A stretch of 20,339 bases of DNA, taken from assembly GCA_964370625.1 (NCBI GenBank), contig CAYJKB010000038.1:1-20339 (forward strand), read 5' to 3'. The position numbers and the translations under genes are program-made. This DNA is from CAYJKB01 sp964370625 (GTDB lineage: Bacteria > Bacillota > Clostridia > Oscillospirales > Butyricicoccaceae). Every line of letters starts with the position of its first letter. Within the stretch, counting starts at the first letter, position 1. Positions 1-7,530 of the stretch are shown in pieces. The notes under the pieces were generated by a model that did not search any database, was not told the origin of the DNA, and worked only from the letters and a program-made list of their open reading frames with translations.

Positions 1-362
1 CAAAACTACATTTTTTAATCGCCTTTTTCTTACATTTTATCACTGTTGTTGACATTCTAATGACGCTTTCAGTGGTTATTAAAAGTAATGAAGATATTTA
101 AGTCACTTTAGAGCAAGTAGCATTGTTTGTGCCTAAAATTACTAATTGGTCACTGTGTGATAGCTTTTGTAATGGACTAAAAATTGTAAGATTGCATAAA
201 GAGCGAGTTTGCAATATTATGTCTCTGAAAATAACTCGCTTGAGTGAAAGTGATTAACAGCATATGTAAACTTATATTAACAAAAGGTCTATGATTTTGC
301 ACACGATGGAAAAGGTGCACTAACAGCCTGTGGTTTGATTTAGAGATTCCATTAATGTATCG

Positions 363-396
363 TAGTGCCATAGACATTAAAAAGTCTATGGCACTA
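363..396 (+). terminator. Possible rho-independent terminator hairpin
   Basis: A perfect 13-bp stem (363-375 with 384-396; left arm TAGTGCCATAGAC) closes an 8-base A-rich loop. One more G-T and one C-G pair can extend it outward. On the plus strand it is followed by GTCGTTTTATT, a modest T-tract, so it is more likely a terminator of plus-strand transcription entering from the left than of minus-strand transcription. No gene ending just upstream is visible, which lowers confidence. Confidence 0.45.
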
Positions 397-493
397 TGTC
401 GTTTTATTAAAAATAAAAAGCAAGTGTTAATATCATTTATTTTGAAATAATTTGATAGAAAAATAACAAAAAACACAAAAAACTAAATCATTA

Positions 494-522
494 TTGACAT
501 TTAATTAAAGTTGTGCTATAGT
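494..522 (+). promoter_or_regulatory. Near-consensus sigma-A promoter for the VTC/DUF4956 operon
   Basis: The -35 box is TTGACA (494-499), the spacer is 17 bases, and the -10 box is TATAGT (517-522) preceded by TGC, which gives an extended -10. This is among the best housekeeping promoter matches in the window. Transcription should start near 529, leaving a leader of about 120 bases before the VTC gene at 652. Confidence 0.75.
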
Positions 523-651
523 CTATGACACTTGCGTAAAATTTAAGTTAAAAAATTGTAAAATATTTTTATAATTTATGCAATAAAATAAATACTTCGT
601 GCATTAACACTATGAAACGACAAAATTATTTTAAAAAGGAGTGTATAAAAA

Positions 652-1383
652 ATGTCAGTACAAACGATTTTCAAAAGGTATGAGTTAAAGTATAAGCTTA
701 CAAAACAGCAATACTTGGACATGTGTGATTATATGACAGGATATATGAAACTGGACTCATACGGTAGGCATAAGATATCAAATATATATTTTGATACAGA
801 TGATTATAGGATAATACGTTTATCACTGGAAAAACCAAAGTACAAAGAGAAACTAAGGCTTAGAATTTATGGAGAGCCAAATGAAGAAAAACCAGCTTTT
901 ATAGAGCTTAAAAAGAAATTTAAAGGTGTAGTATACAAAAGACGTATTTCAGCAAGCCAAAAAGATGCTATTTCTTATTTGTTTGATGGAAAGCCTGCAG
1001 AAACCCCATCTCAAATACATAAAGAGATTGATTACTTTATTGAAAGTTATGATAATCTGTTATTACCAAGAGTTTATTTATCATATGAGCGTGAAGCTTA
1101 TTACTGTGAAGAAGATGATAATTTTAGAATGACTTTTGATTTTAATATTAAAATGCGTGATAAAAATATTTCGCTTGCTAATGACAGTGAAGATGTGAAA
1201 GTTTTAGAAGATGATTATGTTTTGCTTGAAGTTAAAACAGTTCAAGGACTTCCGTTTTGGTTACTTAGCTTTTTAAATAGAAATGAAATATATAAAACAT
1301 CTTTTTCAAAATACGGTACAGCTTATAACGTATTTTTATTACCAAAAATTATAGAGAAACAAAGAGGGTTAAAAAATGCTTGA
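652..1383 (+). CDS. VTC-domain protein, putative polyphosphate polymerase
   Basis: A 243-residue protein of the VTC/CYTH-like tunnel fold, the catalytic domain that makes polyphosphate from ATP in yeast Vtc4. The sequence shows the alternating basic and acidic strands of this fold: FKRYELKY (E11, K13), KLRLRIYG (K67, R69, R71), FIELKKKF (E85, K87), YKRRIS (K96-R98), R140 and R147 in RVYLSYERE, RMTFDFN (R159, D163), LEVKT (E193, K195) and KTSFSKYG near the C-terminus. The protein is soluble and lacks the SPX domain and membrane segments of the yeast protein. The start has AAGGAG about 10 bases upstream. It overlaps the next gene (DUF4956 membrane protein) by 8 bases, so the two are translationally coupled; this pairing is common in bacteria. 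Family assignment is firm. Polymerase activity, rather than another triphosphate chemistry, is inferred. Confidence 0.85.
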   Translation: MSVQTIFKRYELKYKLTKQQYLDMCDYMTGYMKLDSYGRHKISNIYFDTDDYRIIRLSLEKPKYKEKLRLRIYGEPNEEKPAFIELKKKFKGVVYKRRISASQKDAISYLFDGKPAETPSQIHKEIDYFIESYDNLLLPRVYLSYEREAYYCEEDDNFRMTFDFNIKMRDKNISLANDSEDVKVLEDDYVLLEVKTVQGLPFWLLSFLNRNEIYKTSFSKYGTAYNVFLLPKIIEKQRGLKNA

Positions 1384-2065
1384 TTTAATGTTTGGTGGGA
1401 TTTTAGATACCACAGCTACTATGAATATGACACTTTCAGATTTTTTTGTTTGTGTTTTGACTTCAATGATATTAGGGTTATTTATGTCAAAAATGTATGC
1501 TTATAAAACTAAGTGTACAAAAGGGTTTGTGCTAACTTTGGCAGTATTACCTTTGGCTATTTCGATTGTAATTATGATGGTTAATGGAAATATCGGAGCA
1601 GGTGTCGCTGTTGCTGGTGCATTTAGCCTTGTTCGTTTCCGTTCCGTTCCTGGTACAGCTAAAGAAATTAGTGCAATTTTTACGGCTATGTGTACAGGAC
1701 TTACTGTAGGTATGGGATTTATTGGTTATGCAGTATTGTTTGCTATTATAGCTTCAGTATTTGCGCTTGTGCTAAGTGTTTCAAGTTTTGGAGAACCACA
1801 ATATAACACACGTGTTTTAGCAATTACAATTCCGGAAAACTTAAATTATACAGAAGTATTTGATGATATAATGAACAAATATACTTCTAAATGCAGTTTG
1901 CTTAGTGCAAAAACTACGAGTATGGGTAGCTTGTTTAAATTAAGCTATGAAGTTGAATTGGTAGATACAGCTATGGAAAAAGAATTTATTGATGAATTAA
2001 GATGCCGAAATGGAAATCTTGAGATTATTATTTCTAAAGAAGATAGATTTGTTAATGGGCTTTAA
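1376..2065 (+). CDS. DUF4956 family membrane protein, partner of the VTC protein
   Basis: A 229-residue integral membrane protein recognisable as DUF4956. Hydrophobic segments lie at roughly residues 20-42, 50-69 and 98-136, with a conserved glycine-rich stretch between them (GNIGAGVAVAGAFSLVRFRS, about 71-90) that ends in the Arg-rich loop typical of the family. A soluble C-terminal domain of about 90 residues follows. The gene starts inside the end of the VTC gene (AGAGGG upstream of the start), which implies a stoichiometric partner. By analogy with the yeast VTC complex, the membrane partner might anchor the polymerase or conduct polyphosphate, but the molecular function of DUF4956 is not established to my knowledge. 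No signal peptide beyond the first membrane segment. Confidence 0.8.
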   Translation: MLDLMFGGILDTTATMNMTLSDFFVCVLTSMILGLFMSKMYAYKTKCTKGFVLTLAVLPLAISIVIMMVNGNIGAGVAVAGAFSLVRFRSVPGTAKEISAIFTAMCTGLTVGMGFIGYAVLFAIIASVFALVLSVSSFGEPQYNTRVLAITIPENLNYTEVFDDIMNKYTSKCSLLSAKTTSMGSLFKLSYEVELVDTAMEKEFIDELRCRNGNLEIIISKEDRFVNGL

Positions 2066-2173
2066 TGGTTTATAAATTAATAGGGTTAGATTATAAACAG
2101 GCTGTGGAAAATTAAGATATAAATAGGTAAAAGAATATTTGCAAAAAATTTATAAAATAATAAATTTTTTACA

Positions 2174-2202
2174 TTAAAATTTAATATGATATGTGGTATA
2201 AT
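2174..2202 (+). promoter_or_regulatory. Extended -10 promoter upstream of the YfiH-family gene
   Basis: TATAAT (2197-2202) preceded by TGG forms a consensus extended -10 box. The -35 position at 17-base spacing reads TTAAAA (2174-2179), a weak match, as often seen with extended -10 promoters. Transcription would begin near 2209, giving a leader of about 40 bases. Confidence 0.55.
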
Positions 2203-2236
2203 ATTCTGTAATGGTTGTTATACCACATTATTTTTT
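2191..2236 (+). terminator. Hairpin with T-tract ending the VTC/DUF4956 operon, overlapping the next promoter
   Basis: A perfect 11-bp inverted repeat, ATGTGGTATAA (2191-2201) with TTATACCACAT (2218-2228), encloses a 16-base loop and is followed by TATTTTTT (2229-2236). This is a plausible rho-independent terminator for transcripts from the upstream operon. Its left arm contains the -10 box of the next gene (2197-2202), so transcripts starting from that promoter carry only the right arm and cannot form the hairpin. The repeat could instead be an operator. Confidence 0.5.
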
Positions 2237-2248
2237 ATGGAGTAAGTT

Positions 2249-3058
2249 ATGAAAAAAATAAATAGAAATGAATTAACTGTATATGTTGCTGATGAATTTT
2301 CACATGATAATATAGATTATATCTATACTACAAAACATGGTGGAGTATCAAAAGAACATTTAACATCACTGAATTTAGGTTTTTCACTTGGTGATGATAG
2401 AGAAAATGTAATTGAAAATTATGACAGAGTAGCTAAGGCTTTAAATGGTGATATCAATCAAATAACAGCTACTTGTCAAGTGCATGAAAATCATGTAAGT
2501 GTTGTAACAGAAAATGATATAGGAAATGGAATAACTCGTCCTAATGTTTGGAAAAGTGATGCACTTGTGACAAACTTAAAAAATGTTATAATAGGTGGGT
2601 TTTATGCAGATTGTGTTGTTATGCTTTTTCATGATAGGGTAAAAAATGTAATTGGAGTTGCCCATTCAGGTTGGCGAGGTACTGCACTTAATATTATTAA
2701 AAATACTATCGATGCAATGACACAAAATTTCGGAACAAACGCACGGGATGTTCATGTATTAGTAGGCCCTGCGATTAAATCATGTCATTTTGAAACAGAT
2801 TCTGATGTTCCAGATGCTATGAAACAATGCGATAATGAGCTTATGCAATTTGTAGAAAAACGTGGTGTAAAATATTTTATTGATTTACATGGTATTTGTA
2901 AATTTCAATTAGAAAATTGTGGCATTAAAACTGAAAATATTACGGTATCTGAAATTTGTACATATTGCAACGAAGATGATTTTTGGTCACACAGAAGAAC
3001 TCGTGGTGTACGTGGTGTACATGGGGCATTTATTAAACTTACGGAGGAAAAAAATTGA
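2249..3058 (+). CDS. YfiH/LACC1 (PgeF) family protein, purine nucleoside phosphorylase type
   Basis: A 269-residue protein of the Cu-oxidase_4/YfiH family, annotated variously as polyphenol oxidase, peptidoglycan editing factor PgeF, or purine nucleoside phosphorylase/adenosine deaminase (as for human LACC1). Family landmarks are QVHE (H79), YADCVV (C122), VAHSGWRGT (H139) and the C-terminal block CTYC...FWSHRRTRG. H79, C122 and H139 match the three conserved zinc-binding positions. Length is typical. The start has GGAG six bases upstream of the ATG (2239-2242). Its stop overlaps the TTG start of the next gene (TTGA), so it is coupled to the lipoprotein gene. The physiological substrate cannot be read from sequence. 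Family assignment is firm. Confidence 0.88.
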   Translation: MKKINRNELTVYVADEFSHDNIDYIYTTKHGGVSKEHLTSLNLGFSLGDDRENVIENYDRVAKALNGDINQITATCQVHENHVSVVTENDIGNGITRPNVWKSDALVTNLKNVIIGGFYADCVVMLFHDRVKNVIGVAHSGWRGTALNIIKNTIDAMTQNFGTNARDVHVLVGPAIKSCHFETDSDVPDAMKQCDNELMQFVEKRGVKYFIDLHGICKFQLENCGIKTENITVSEICTYCNEDDFWSHRRTRGVRGVHGAFIKLTEEKN

Positions 3059-4617
3059 AATTAATACATAAGTTATTTTTGTTATGCACATTTCCTCTTT
3101 TGCTAGCTGGTTGCACAAGTATTACATCAGAGCTTGCACAAACTATTGAAACTGATGAAATGCTTCAAACAGAAGAACAAGCAGAAATTCAGCAAGAGGA
3201 ACAAGTTATAAAAAAATATTTTGGGGTAGGGTATTATAAAAATGCAGGACTTAATCCGGTAATATCAAATTCAAATATAAATTCAGCATTAATTGATTTA
3301 TTATATGAAGGTTTGTTTGAGTTATCAGAAAATTTCACACCACAGCCATTGCTCGCTCAAAATATTAGTTATTCAGCAAATGTTTATACAATTGATATAA
3401 AAAACAATATAAAATTCCATTCAGGGGCAATACTTACAGCAGAAGATGTTGTATATTCAATCGAGCTTGCGAAAAATACAACAACATCACCATATTATTC
3501 ATCAATGCAAATTGTGAATAACATTACAGCTGTTGATGGAGATACATTGGTTATTGAGCTTGCTCGTCCACATAGTTCACTTGAAAGTTTGCTTGATATA
3601 CCTATTATAAGAGCAGGAACTGAAAGTGATATTTTCCCTGATGGCACAGGAACATATAAACCTGATGCTGATGGTACATACTTAATTCCAAATAATAATT
3701 ATCATGGAACACGGAATTTTGCAGTTGAAACAATAGAATTGATAGAAGTAGACCAATCAGATGCATATATGTATAGCTTTGAAACCGGTGGGATATCAAT
3801 AAATCGTGCTTCACGTCTATCGGATATTACCACATCTTTTAAAGGTGATGTTATTTTAAACAAAGTTCCTACTACAGAATTTCATTATTTAGGAGTAAAT
3901 ACAGAGCAATATCCGTATAATGACCCAAAAGTTAGACAAGCTTTATCATATTTCATCAATAGACAAAGTTTAGCCGATGTACAGCTTCAAGGGTGTGCAA
4001 CAGCTGTGATATATCCTAGATACATACATACTTCAGAAGAAATCTTGACATCATATAGTATAGAAAAAGCACTGGATTTATTAAAACAAGCAGACATTTA
4101 TGATAGTGATGGGGATGGATTGCTTGATATGCCAAAAGAAAGAGGCAGCGGACGAGAAATTTTTGCACCTGTAATTATATCTAATGCTGAAAATAGTTTT
4201 AAAAATGCATTAGTAGATAGATTGATTTTAGAACTTAATGCAAATGGAGTTGCTGCCACATCAAGTAAACAGACTTTTGATATATTTACAGAAAATCTAA
4301 CTAATGGTGATTTCGAAATCTACTATGGTGAAACATCGCTGCATTCAGATTTTAATATTGCACCATTGATTTCAAGTACAGGTTCTTTGAATTATGGTAA
4401 ATATAAAGATTCTGGAATGGATAGTGCGATTTATGCTGTGCAATCAGCAACTAAAGAAACATTATCAACTGCACAGGTGGTATTTGAAGAATATTTTTTA
4501 GTGCAAATGCCGATTATTCCACTTGCATTTGAAATGACACAGGTTGTAGTGCGTCCTGAATTTTCTGGGCAAATTACACCGCTTCCAAATAATCTTGTAA
4601 ATGGAATTAATGAATAA
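3055..4617 (+). CDS. Family 5 extracellular solute-binding lipoprotein (OppA/DppA type)
   Basis: A 520-residue secreted lipoprotein. A short signal peptide ends in the lipobox LLAGC with the lipidated cysteine at residue 20, followed by an acidic, Gln/Glu-rich linker (about 26-54). The family-5 binding fold then begins; the signature FHSG..LTAEDVVYS is at 121-135 and DPKVRQALSYFINR at 290-303. A DSDGDGLLD stretch (350-358), common in this family, resembles a calcium-binding loop. The start is TTG, supported by GGAGG (3043-3047) at ideal spacing and by the TTGA overlap with the preceding stop. No ABC permease or ATPase gene is adjacent, so it is an orphan receptor, perhaps for oligopeptides or another ligand, using a transporter encoded elsewhere. 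Confidence 0.85.
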   Translation: MKLIHKLFLLCTFPLLLAGCTSITSELAQTIETDEMLQTEEQAEIQQEEQVIKKYFGVGYYKNAGLNPVISNSNINSALIDLLYEGLFELSENFTPQPLLAQNISYSANVYTIDIKNNIKFHSGAILTAEDVVYSIELAKNTTTSPYYSSMQIVNNITAVDGDTLVIELARPHSSLESLLDIPIIRAGTESDIFPDGTGTYKPDADGTYLIPNNNYHGTRNFAVETIELIEVDQSDAYMYSFETGGISINRASRLSDITTSFKGDVILNKVPTTEFHYLGVNTEQYPYNDPKVRQALSYFINRQSLADVQLQGCATAVIYPRYIHTSEEILTSYSIEKALDLLKQADIYDSDGDGLLDMPKERGSGREIFAPVIISNAENSFKNALVDRLILELNANGVAATSSKQTFDIFTENLTNGDFEIYYGETSLHSDFNIAPLISSTGSLNYGKYKDSGMDSAIYAVQSATKETLSTAQVVFEEYFLVQMPIIPLAFEMTQVVVRPEFSGQITPLPNNLVNGINE

Positions 4618-4638
4618 GTATATAGAAATGGTGATAAA

Positions 4639-5655
4639 ATGAAAGAAAAAGTAGTGTTAGGTCTATCTGGGGGAGTTGATTCTGCTGTTGCAGCAACTTT
4701 GCTTAAAAAAGATGGATATGAAGTTATAGGTTTATTTTTAAATTTTGGATTAACGCCACCGGATGATGCAAAAAAACTTGCAAATGATATGGGCATAGAA
4801 TTTCATACATTAGAATTAGCAGATGAGCTTGAAAAATATGTATGCTCAAATTTCAGACAAGAATATGTAAAAGGAAGAACTCCAAACCCATGTATTGTGT
4901 GTAACCCTAATGTAAAATTTAAAGCTTTAATTGAATTTGCTGATGAAATTGGAGCAAAATATATCGCAACTGGGCATTATGCGCAGATAAGACATGAGGA
5001 AAATCAAAGTTATTTAGTTCAATCAGATAGCCCGAAAGACCAAACATATATGTTATATCGTCTGCCACAAGCATATGTTTCAAGAATTATTTTTCCTTTA
5101 GCAGATTATAAAACTAAAGATGAGGTAAGACAGGAGGCTGAAAAATCTGAGCTTTTCGTAAAATCTAAACCTGATAGTATGGAAGTATGCTTTATTCCTG
5201 ATAATAATCATGCTGGATATATTGAAAAGTTTGGCGTATGTCCTCCTGAGGGGAATTTCATTGATGAAAATGGAAAAGTGCTTGGAAAACATAGAGGAAT
5301 ACATCATTATACAGTGGGTCAGCGAAAAGGATTAGAAGTTTCAGCAACGGGAAGATTATATGTACATAGTATTAATGTAAAAGATAATACTATTACACTT
5401 AGTTTAAATGATGTATTTGCTGACAAAATCACCGTTAGTGATACTTCGTTTATATTAGAAGAATATGCTAAAATGGAAAGTTTTAAAGCTAATGTAAAAG
5501 TTAGGTATTCAAAAAGACAATCTCTAGCCACGATTTACCCTAGTGGAAAAAATGCAACAATCATTTTTGATGAGCCTGTCAGAGCACCTGCAAGTGGACA
5601 ATCTGCTGTGTTTTATAATGATAATTATGTAATTGGTGGAGGTTTTATAGATTAG
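4639..5655 (+). CDS. mnmA: tRNA-specific 2-thiouridylase MnmA
   Basis: MnmA installs the 2-thio group on wobble uridine 34 of Lys, Glu and Gln tRNAs, using ATP to adenylate the base and a cysteine persulfide as sulfur source. Visible motifs: the PP-loop SGGVDS (residues 10-15), GRTPNPCIVCNP with the catalytic cysteine C88, ATGHYA (110-115), DQTYMLYRL (135-143) and EVCFIPDNN with the second catalytic cysteine C184, followed by the C-terminal beta-barrel domain. At 338 residues it is shorter than most MnmA proteins (about 355-370). The segment after the first beta-strands (around residues 36-42) is shorter than in the E. coli type, as in some clostridial versions. An extra cysteine (C85) sits beside C88. 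The gene begins 21 bases after the lipoprotein gene with a weak ribosome binding site (GGTGAT). Confidence 0.93.
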   Translation: MKEKVVLGLSGGVDSAVAATLLKKDGYEVIGLFLNFGLTPPDDAKKLANDMGIEFHTLELADELEKYVCSNFRQEYVKGRTPNPCIVCNPNVKFKALIEFADEIGAKYIATGHYAQIRHEENQSYLVQSDSPKDQTYMLYRLPQAYVSRIIFPLADYKTKDEVRQEAEKSELFVKSKPDSMEVCFIPDNNHAGYIEKFGVCPPEGNFIDENGKVLGKHRGIHHYTVGQRKGLEVSATGRLYVHSINVKDNTITLSLNDVFADKITVSDTSFILEEYAKMESFKANVKVRYSKRQSLATIYPSGKNATIIFDEPVRAPASGQSAVFYNDNYVIGGGFID

Positions 5656-5745
5656 TCAATTTGCATAATTTGTACATTATTATTTGTATAAAACGTATAT
5701 TTTTAAAAAATTGTAGCAATATGGTAAAAAAGTTGTTAAATTATG

Positions 5746-5774
5746 TTGAAGTTTTGAGCGTTGTTTGGTACAAT
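5746..5774 (+). promoter_or_regulatory. Promoter of the 4-hydroxybutyrate catabolic operon
   Basis: TTGAAG (5746-5751), a 17-base spacer, and TACAAT (5769-5774) preceded by TGG, giving an extended -10 box. The expected start of transcription is near 5781. The sequence TTTGGTACAAT around the -10 resembles TTTGGTATAAT at the thl promoter (10861-10871). Confidence 0.65.
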
Positions 5775-5825
5775 GTTCATAGAATGCATAATTATGCTTA
5801 AGAACTTGCAAATACAGGTGCAAAA

Positions 5826-5897
5826 ATGCAACACATGACGGAAAAAGTTGCAAAAATTGTATTTTATGAAAGTTTAACAGCATTTTTCGCAGAGTAA
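5826..5897 (+). CDS. Possible 23-residue leader ORF upstream of the dehydratase gene
   Basis: ATG at 5826, five bases after AGGTG (5816-5820), opens a 23-codon frame starting MQHMTEKVAK and ending in TAA at 5895. It lies wholly in the transcribed leader between the promoter at 5746-5774 and the hairpin at 5903-5923. No run of a single amino acid typical of classical attenuation peptides is seen. It could be a regulatory upstream ORF or chance; only conservation or ribosome profiling would tell. Confidence 0.3.
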   Translation: MQHMTEKVAKIVFYESLTAFFAE

Positions 5898-5967
5898 TGA
5901 TTTAAGTCGGCGAAGCCGATTTATATAAAAATTTTCACTTTATATCTGAAAGGGAGAGATATCCGCT

Positions 5968-7416
5968 ATGATGACAAAAGAACAATATATCGAATCGCTA
6001 AGAAAACTTGAATTTGACCTATACGTATTAGGTAAAAAAGTTGATAGCGCTGTAGATGACAAAATTATCCGCCCATCACTTAATTCTCTAGCTGCAACTT
6101 ATGACTACGCAAACGACCCACAATATGAAGATTTAATGACTGCAACTTCTTCTTTAACTGGTAAAAAAATTAACCGTTTTACTCATCTTCACCAAAGTGC
6201 TGAAGACCTTGTTAAAAAAGTTAAAATGCAACGTCTATTAGGTCAAAAAACTGGTGCTTGTTTCCAACGTTGTGTTGGTATGGACGCTGGTAACGCAGTA
6301 TTCTCAACTACTTTTGAAGTTGACGAAAAATACGGCACAAGCTACCACCAAAACTTTAGAAAATTCTGGACATATATCCAAGATACTGACTTTACAGTTG
6401 ACGGTGCTATGACTGACCCAAAAGGTGACCGTGGCGTTTCTCCTTCAAAACAATCAGATCCTGATATGTTCCTTCACGTTGTTAAAAGAACTGACGAAGG
6501 TGTATATGTAACTGGTGCAAAAGCTCACCAAACTGGTTATGTAAACTCACACGAAGTGCTAGTAATGCCTACTATCGCTATGAAACCAGAAGATAAAGAT
6601 TATGCAATTTCTTTCGCTATTCCAACAGATAGCAAAGGTATCAAATTAATCTATGGTCGTCAATCTTGTGATACTCGTAAACTTGAAGAGCACAACGACA
6701 TCGACGTAGGTAACTACGAATACGGTGGCCACGAAGTTCTTGTAATCTTTGAAAATGTTTTCGTTCCAAACGAAAGAATTTTCTTAAACGGCGAAACTGA
6801 TTTCTGTGGAATGATGGTTGAGCGTTTTGCAGGATACCACAGACAATCTTACGGTGGATGTAAAGTTGGTGTTGGTGACGTTCTTATCGGTGCTACAGCT
6901 ACAGCTTTAGAATATGCTGGTGCTGACAAAGCTTCTCACTGTAAAGATAAACTAATCGAAATGAACCACTTAAACGAAACTCTATTCTCTTGTGGTGTTG
7001 CTTGTTCTTGTGAAGGTACAAAAACAAAAGCTGGTAACTACATCATCGATTTACTACTAGCTAACGTATGTAAACAAAACATCACTCGTTTCCCATATGA
7101 AATTGCTCGTCTTGCAGAAGACCTTGCAGGTGGTCTAATGGTTACTTTACCATCAGAATCAGATTACCAAAACCCAGAACTACGTCCTTACATTGATAAA
7201 TATCTAAAAGGTGTTGACGGTGTTACAACTGAAAACCGTATGAGAATTTTACGTCTTATCGAAAACATCACTTTAGGTACAGCTGCTGTAGGTTACAGAA
7301 CTGAATCAATGCATGGTGCTGGTTCTCCACAAGCTCAACGTATCATGATTGGTCGTCAAGCTAACATGGAACACAAGAAAAATTGTGCTAAAGCACTAGC
7401 TCGTATTAAAGAATAA
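5968..7416 (+). CDS. abfD: 4-hydroxybutyryl-CoA dehydratase / vinylacetyl-CoA isomerase
   Basis: Converts 4-hydroxybutyryl-CoA to crotonyl-CoA by a ketyl-radical mechanism using FAD and an unusual [4Fe-4S] cluster; members also isomerise vinylacetyl-CoA. All four cluster ligands known from Clostridium aminobutyricum AbfD (C99, C103, H292, C299) are present one position earlier: C98 and C102 in CFQRCVGMDAG, H291 and C298 in AGYHRQSYGGCKVG. TESMHGAGSPQAQRI (445-459) carries the Glu (446) that probably matches the conserved catalytic Glu455. The flavin region AKAHQTG..NSHE is intact. Length is 482 residues against about 490 in the family, the difference being a shorter loop near 405. Two adjacent ATGs exist; AGGGAGA (5951-5957) fits the first better. 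Codon choice is strongly biased to AAC, GAC, TTC and CGT, indicating very high expression. First gene of the catabolic operon. Confidence 0.96.
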   Translation: MMTKEQYIESLRKLEFDLYVLGKKVDSAVDDKIIRPSLNSLAATYDYANDPQYEDLMTATSSLTGKKINRFTHLHQSAEDLVKKVKMQRLLGQKTGACFQRCVGMDAGNAVFSTTFEVDEKYGTSYHQNFRKFWTYIQDTDFTVDGAMTDPKGDRGVSPSKQSDPDMFLHVVKRTDEGVYVTGAKAHQTGYVNSHEVLVMPTIAMKPEDKDYAISFAIPTDSKGIKLIYGRQSCDTRKLEEHNDIDVGNYEYGGHEVLVIFENVFVPNERIFLNGETDFCGMMVERFAGYHRQSYGGCKVGVGDVLIGATATALEYAGADKASHCKDKLIEMNHLNETLFSCGVACSCEGTKTKAGNYIIDLLLANVCKQNITRFPYEIARLAEDLAGGLMVTLPSESDYQNPELRPYIDKYLKGVDGVTTENRMRILRLIENITLGTAAVGYRTESMHGAGSPQAQRIMIGRQANMEHKKNCAKALARIKE

Positions 7417-7444
7417 ATTTTTACTGATTTAATACTATAAATTA

Positions 7445-7530
7445 ATATAGGGAACGACGTTCTATGTACTCTGTTGTACTTTGATGAGTTATTATCAAAT
7501 ACGGTATATTGGAGGTCGTTTTCCCTATAT
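7445..7530 (+). ncRNA. Long two-tier stem-loop between abfD and the small CGGC gene
   Basis: An outer stem of 14 bp pairs 7445-7458 (core TATAGGGAACGAC) with 7515-7530, with a two-base bulge (7521-7522). Inside it, 7472-7487 pairs with 7492-7506 around a four-base loop GTTA, interrupted by one bulged C and using three G-T pairs. The 86-base element sits in the intergenic space after abfD and before the ribosome binding site AGGAGGG (7571-7577). It is not followed by a T-tract, so it is not a standard terminator. It may stabilise or process the mRNA to set relative expression, or be a regulatory RNA. It matches no named family that I recognise. Confidence 0.5.

Larger units (their letters stand above)
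1..651. other. Intergenic region without a convincing gene
   Basis: No reading frame here has a good start with a ribosome binding site and a recognisable protein. A 99-codon frame on the minus strand (177-476) gives a low-complexity, Phe/His/Asn-rich translation matching no family I know. The plus strand in the same stretch is full of stops. The region holds an 8-bp inverted repeat (AGCGAGTT 202-209, AACTCGCT 233-240), a 13-bp hairpin (363-396) and a strong promoter (494-522). It may be the 3' flank of an upstream gene that lies outside the window, or decayed sequence. Confidence 0.6.
5656..5967 (+). promoter_or_regulatory. Intergenic and leader region of the 4-hydroxybutyryl-CoA dehydratase gene
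   Basis: This 312-base gap contains, in order: AT-rich sequence after mnmA with no clear terminator, a promoter (5746-5774), a possible 23-codon ORF (5826-5897), a 9-bp hairpin with a GAA loop (5903-5923, core TCGGC/GCCGA) not followed by a T-tract, and the ribosome binding site AGGGAGA of the dehydratase gene. The resulting leader of about 187 bases is long for this window and suggests post-transcriptional control. It matches no riboswitch class I recognise. Confidence 0.55.

Noticed and set aside
178..360. Decayed transposase in the first intergenic region
   Set aside because: The stop-rich plus-strand frame gave no recognisable transposase motif, and no terminal inverted repeats or target duplication were found.
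177..476. 99-codon open frame on the minus strand in the first intergenic region
   Set aside because: No ribosome binding site, odd composition rich in Phe, His and Asn, no recognisable family, and it crosses the 363-396 hairpin.
5903..5923. The GAA-loop hairpin in the abfD leader as a terminator for mnmA
   Set aside because: It lies downstream of the abfD promoter and lacks a T-tract.
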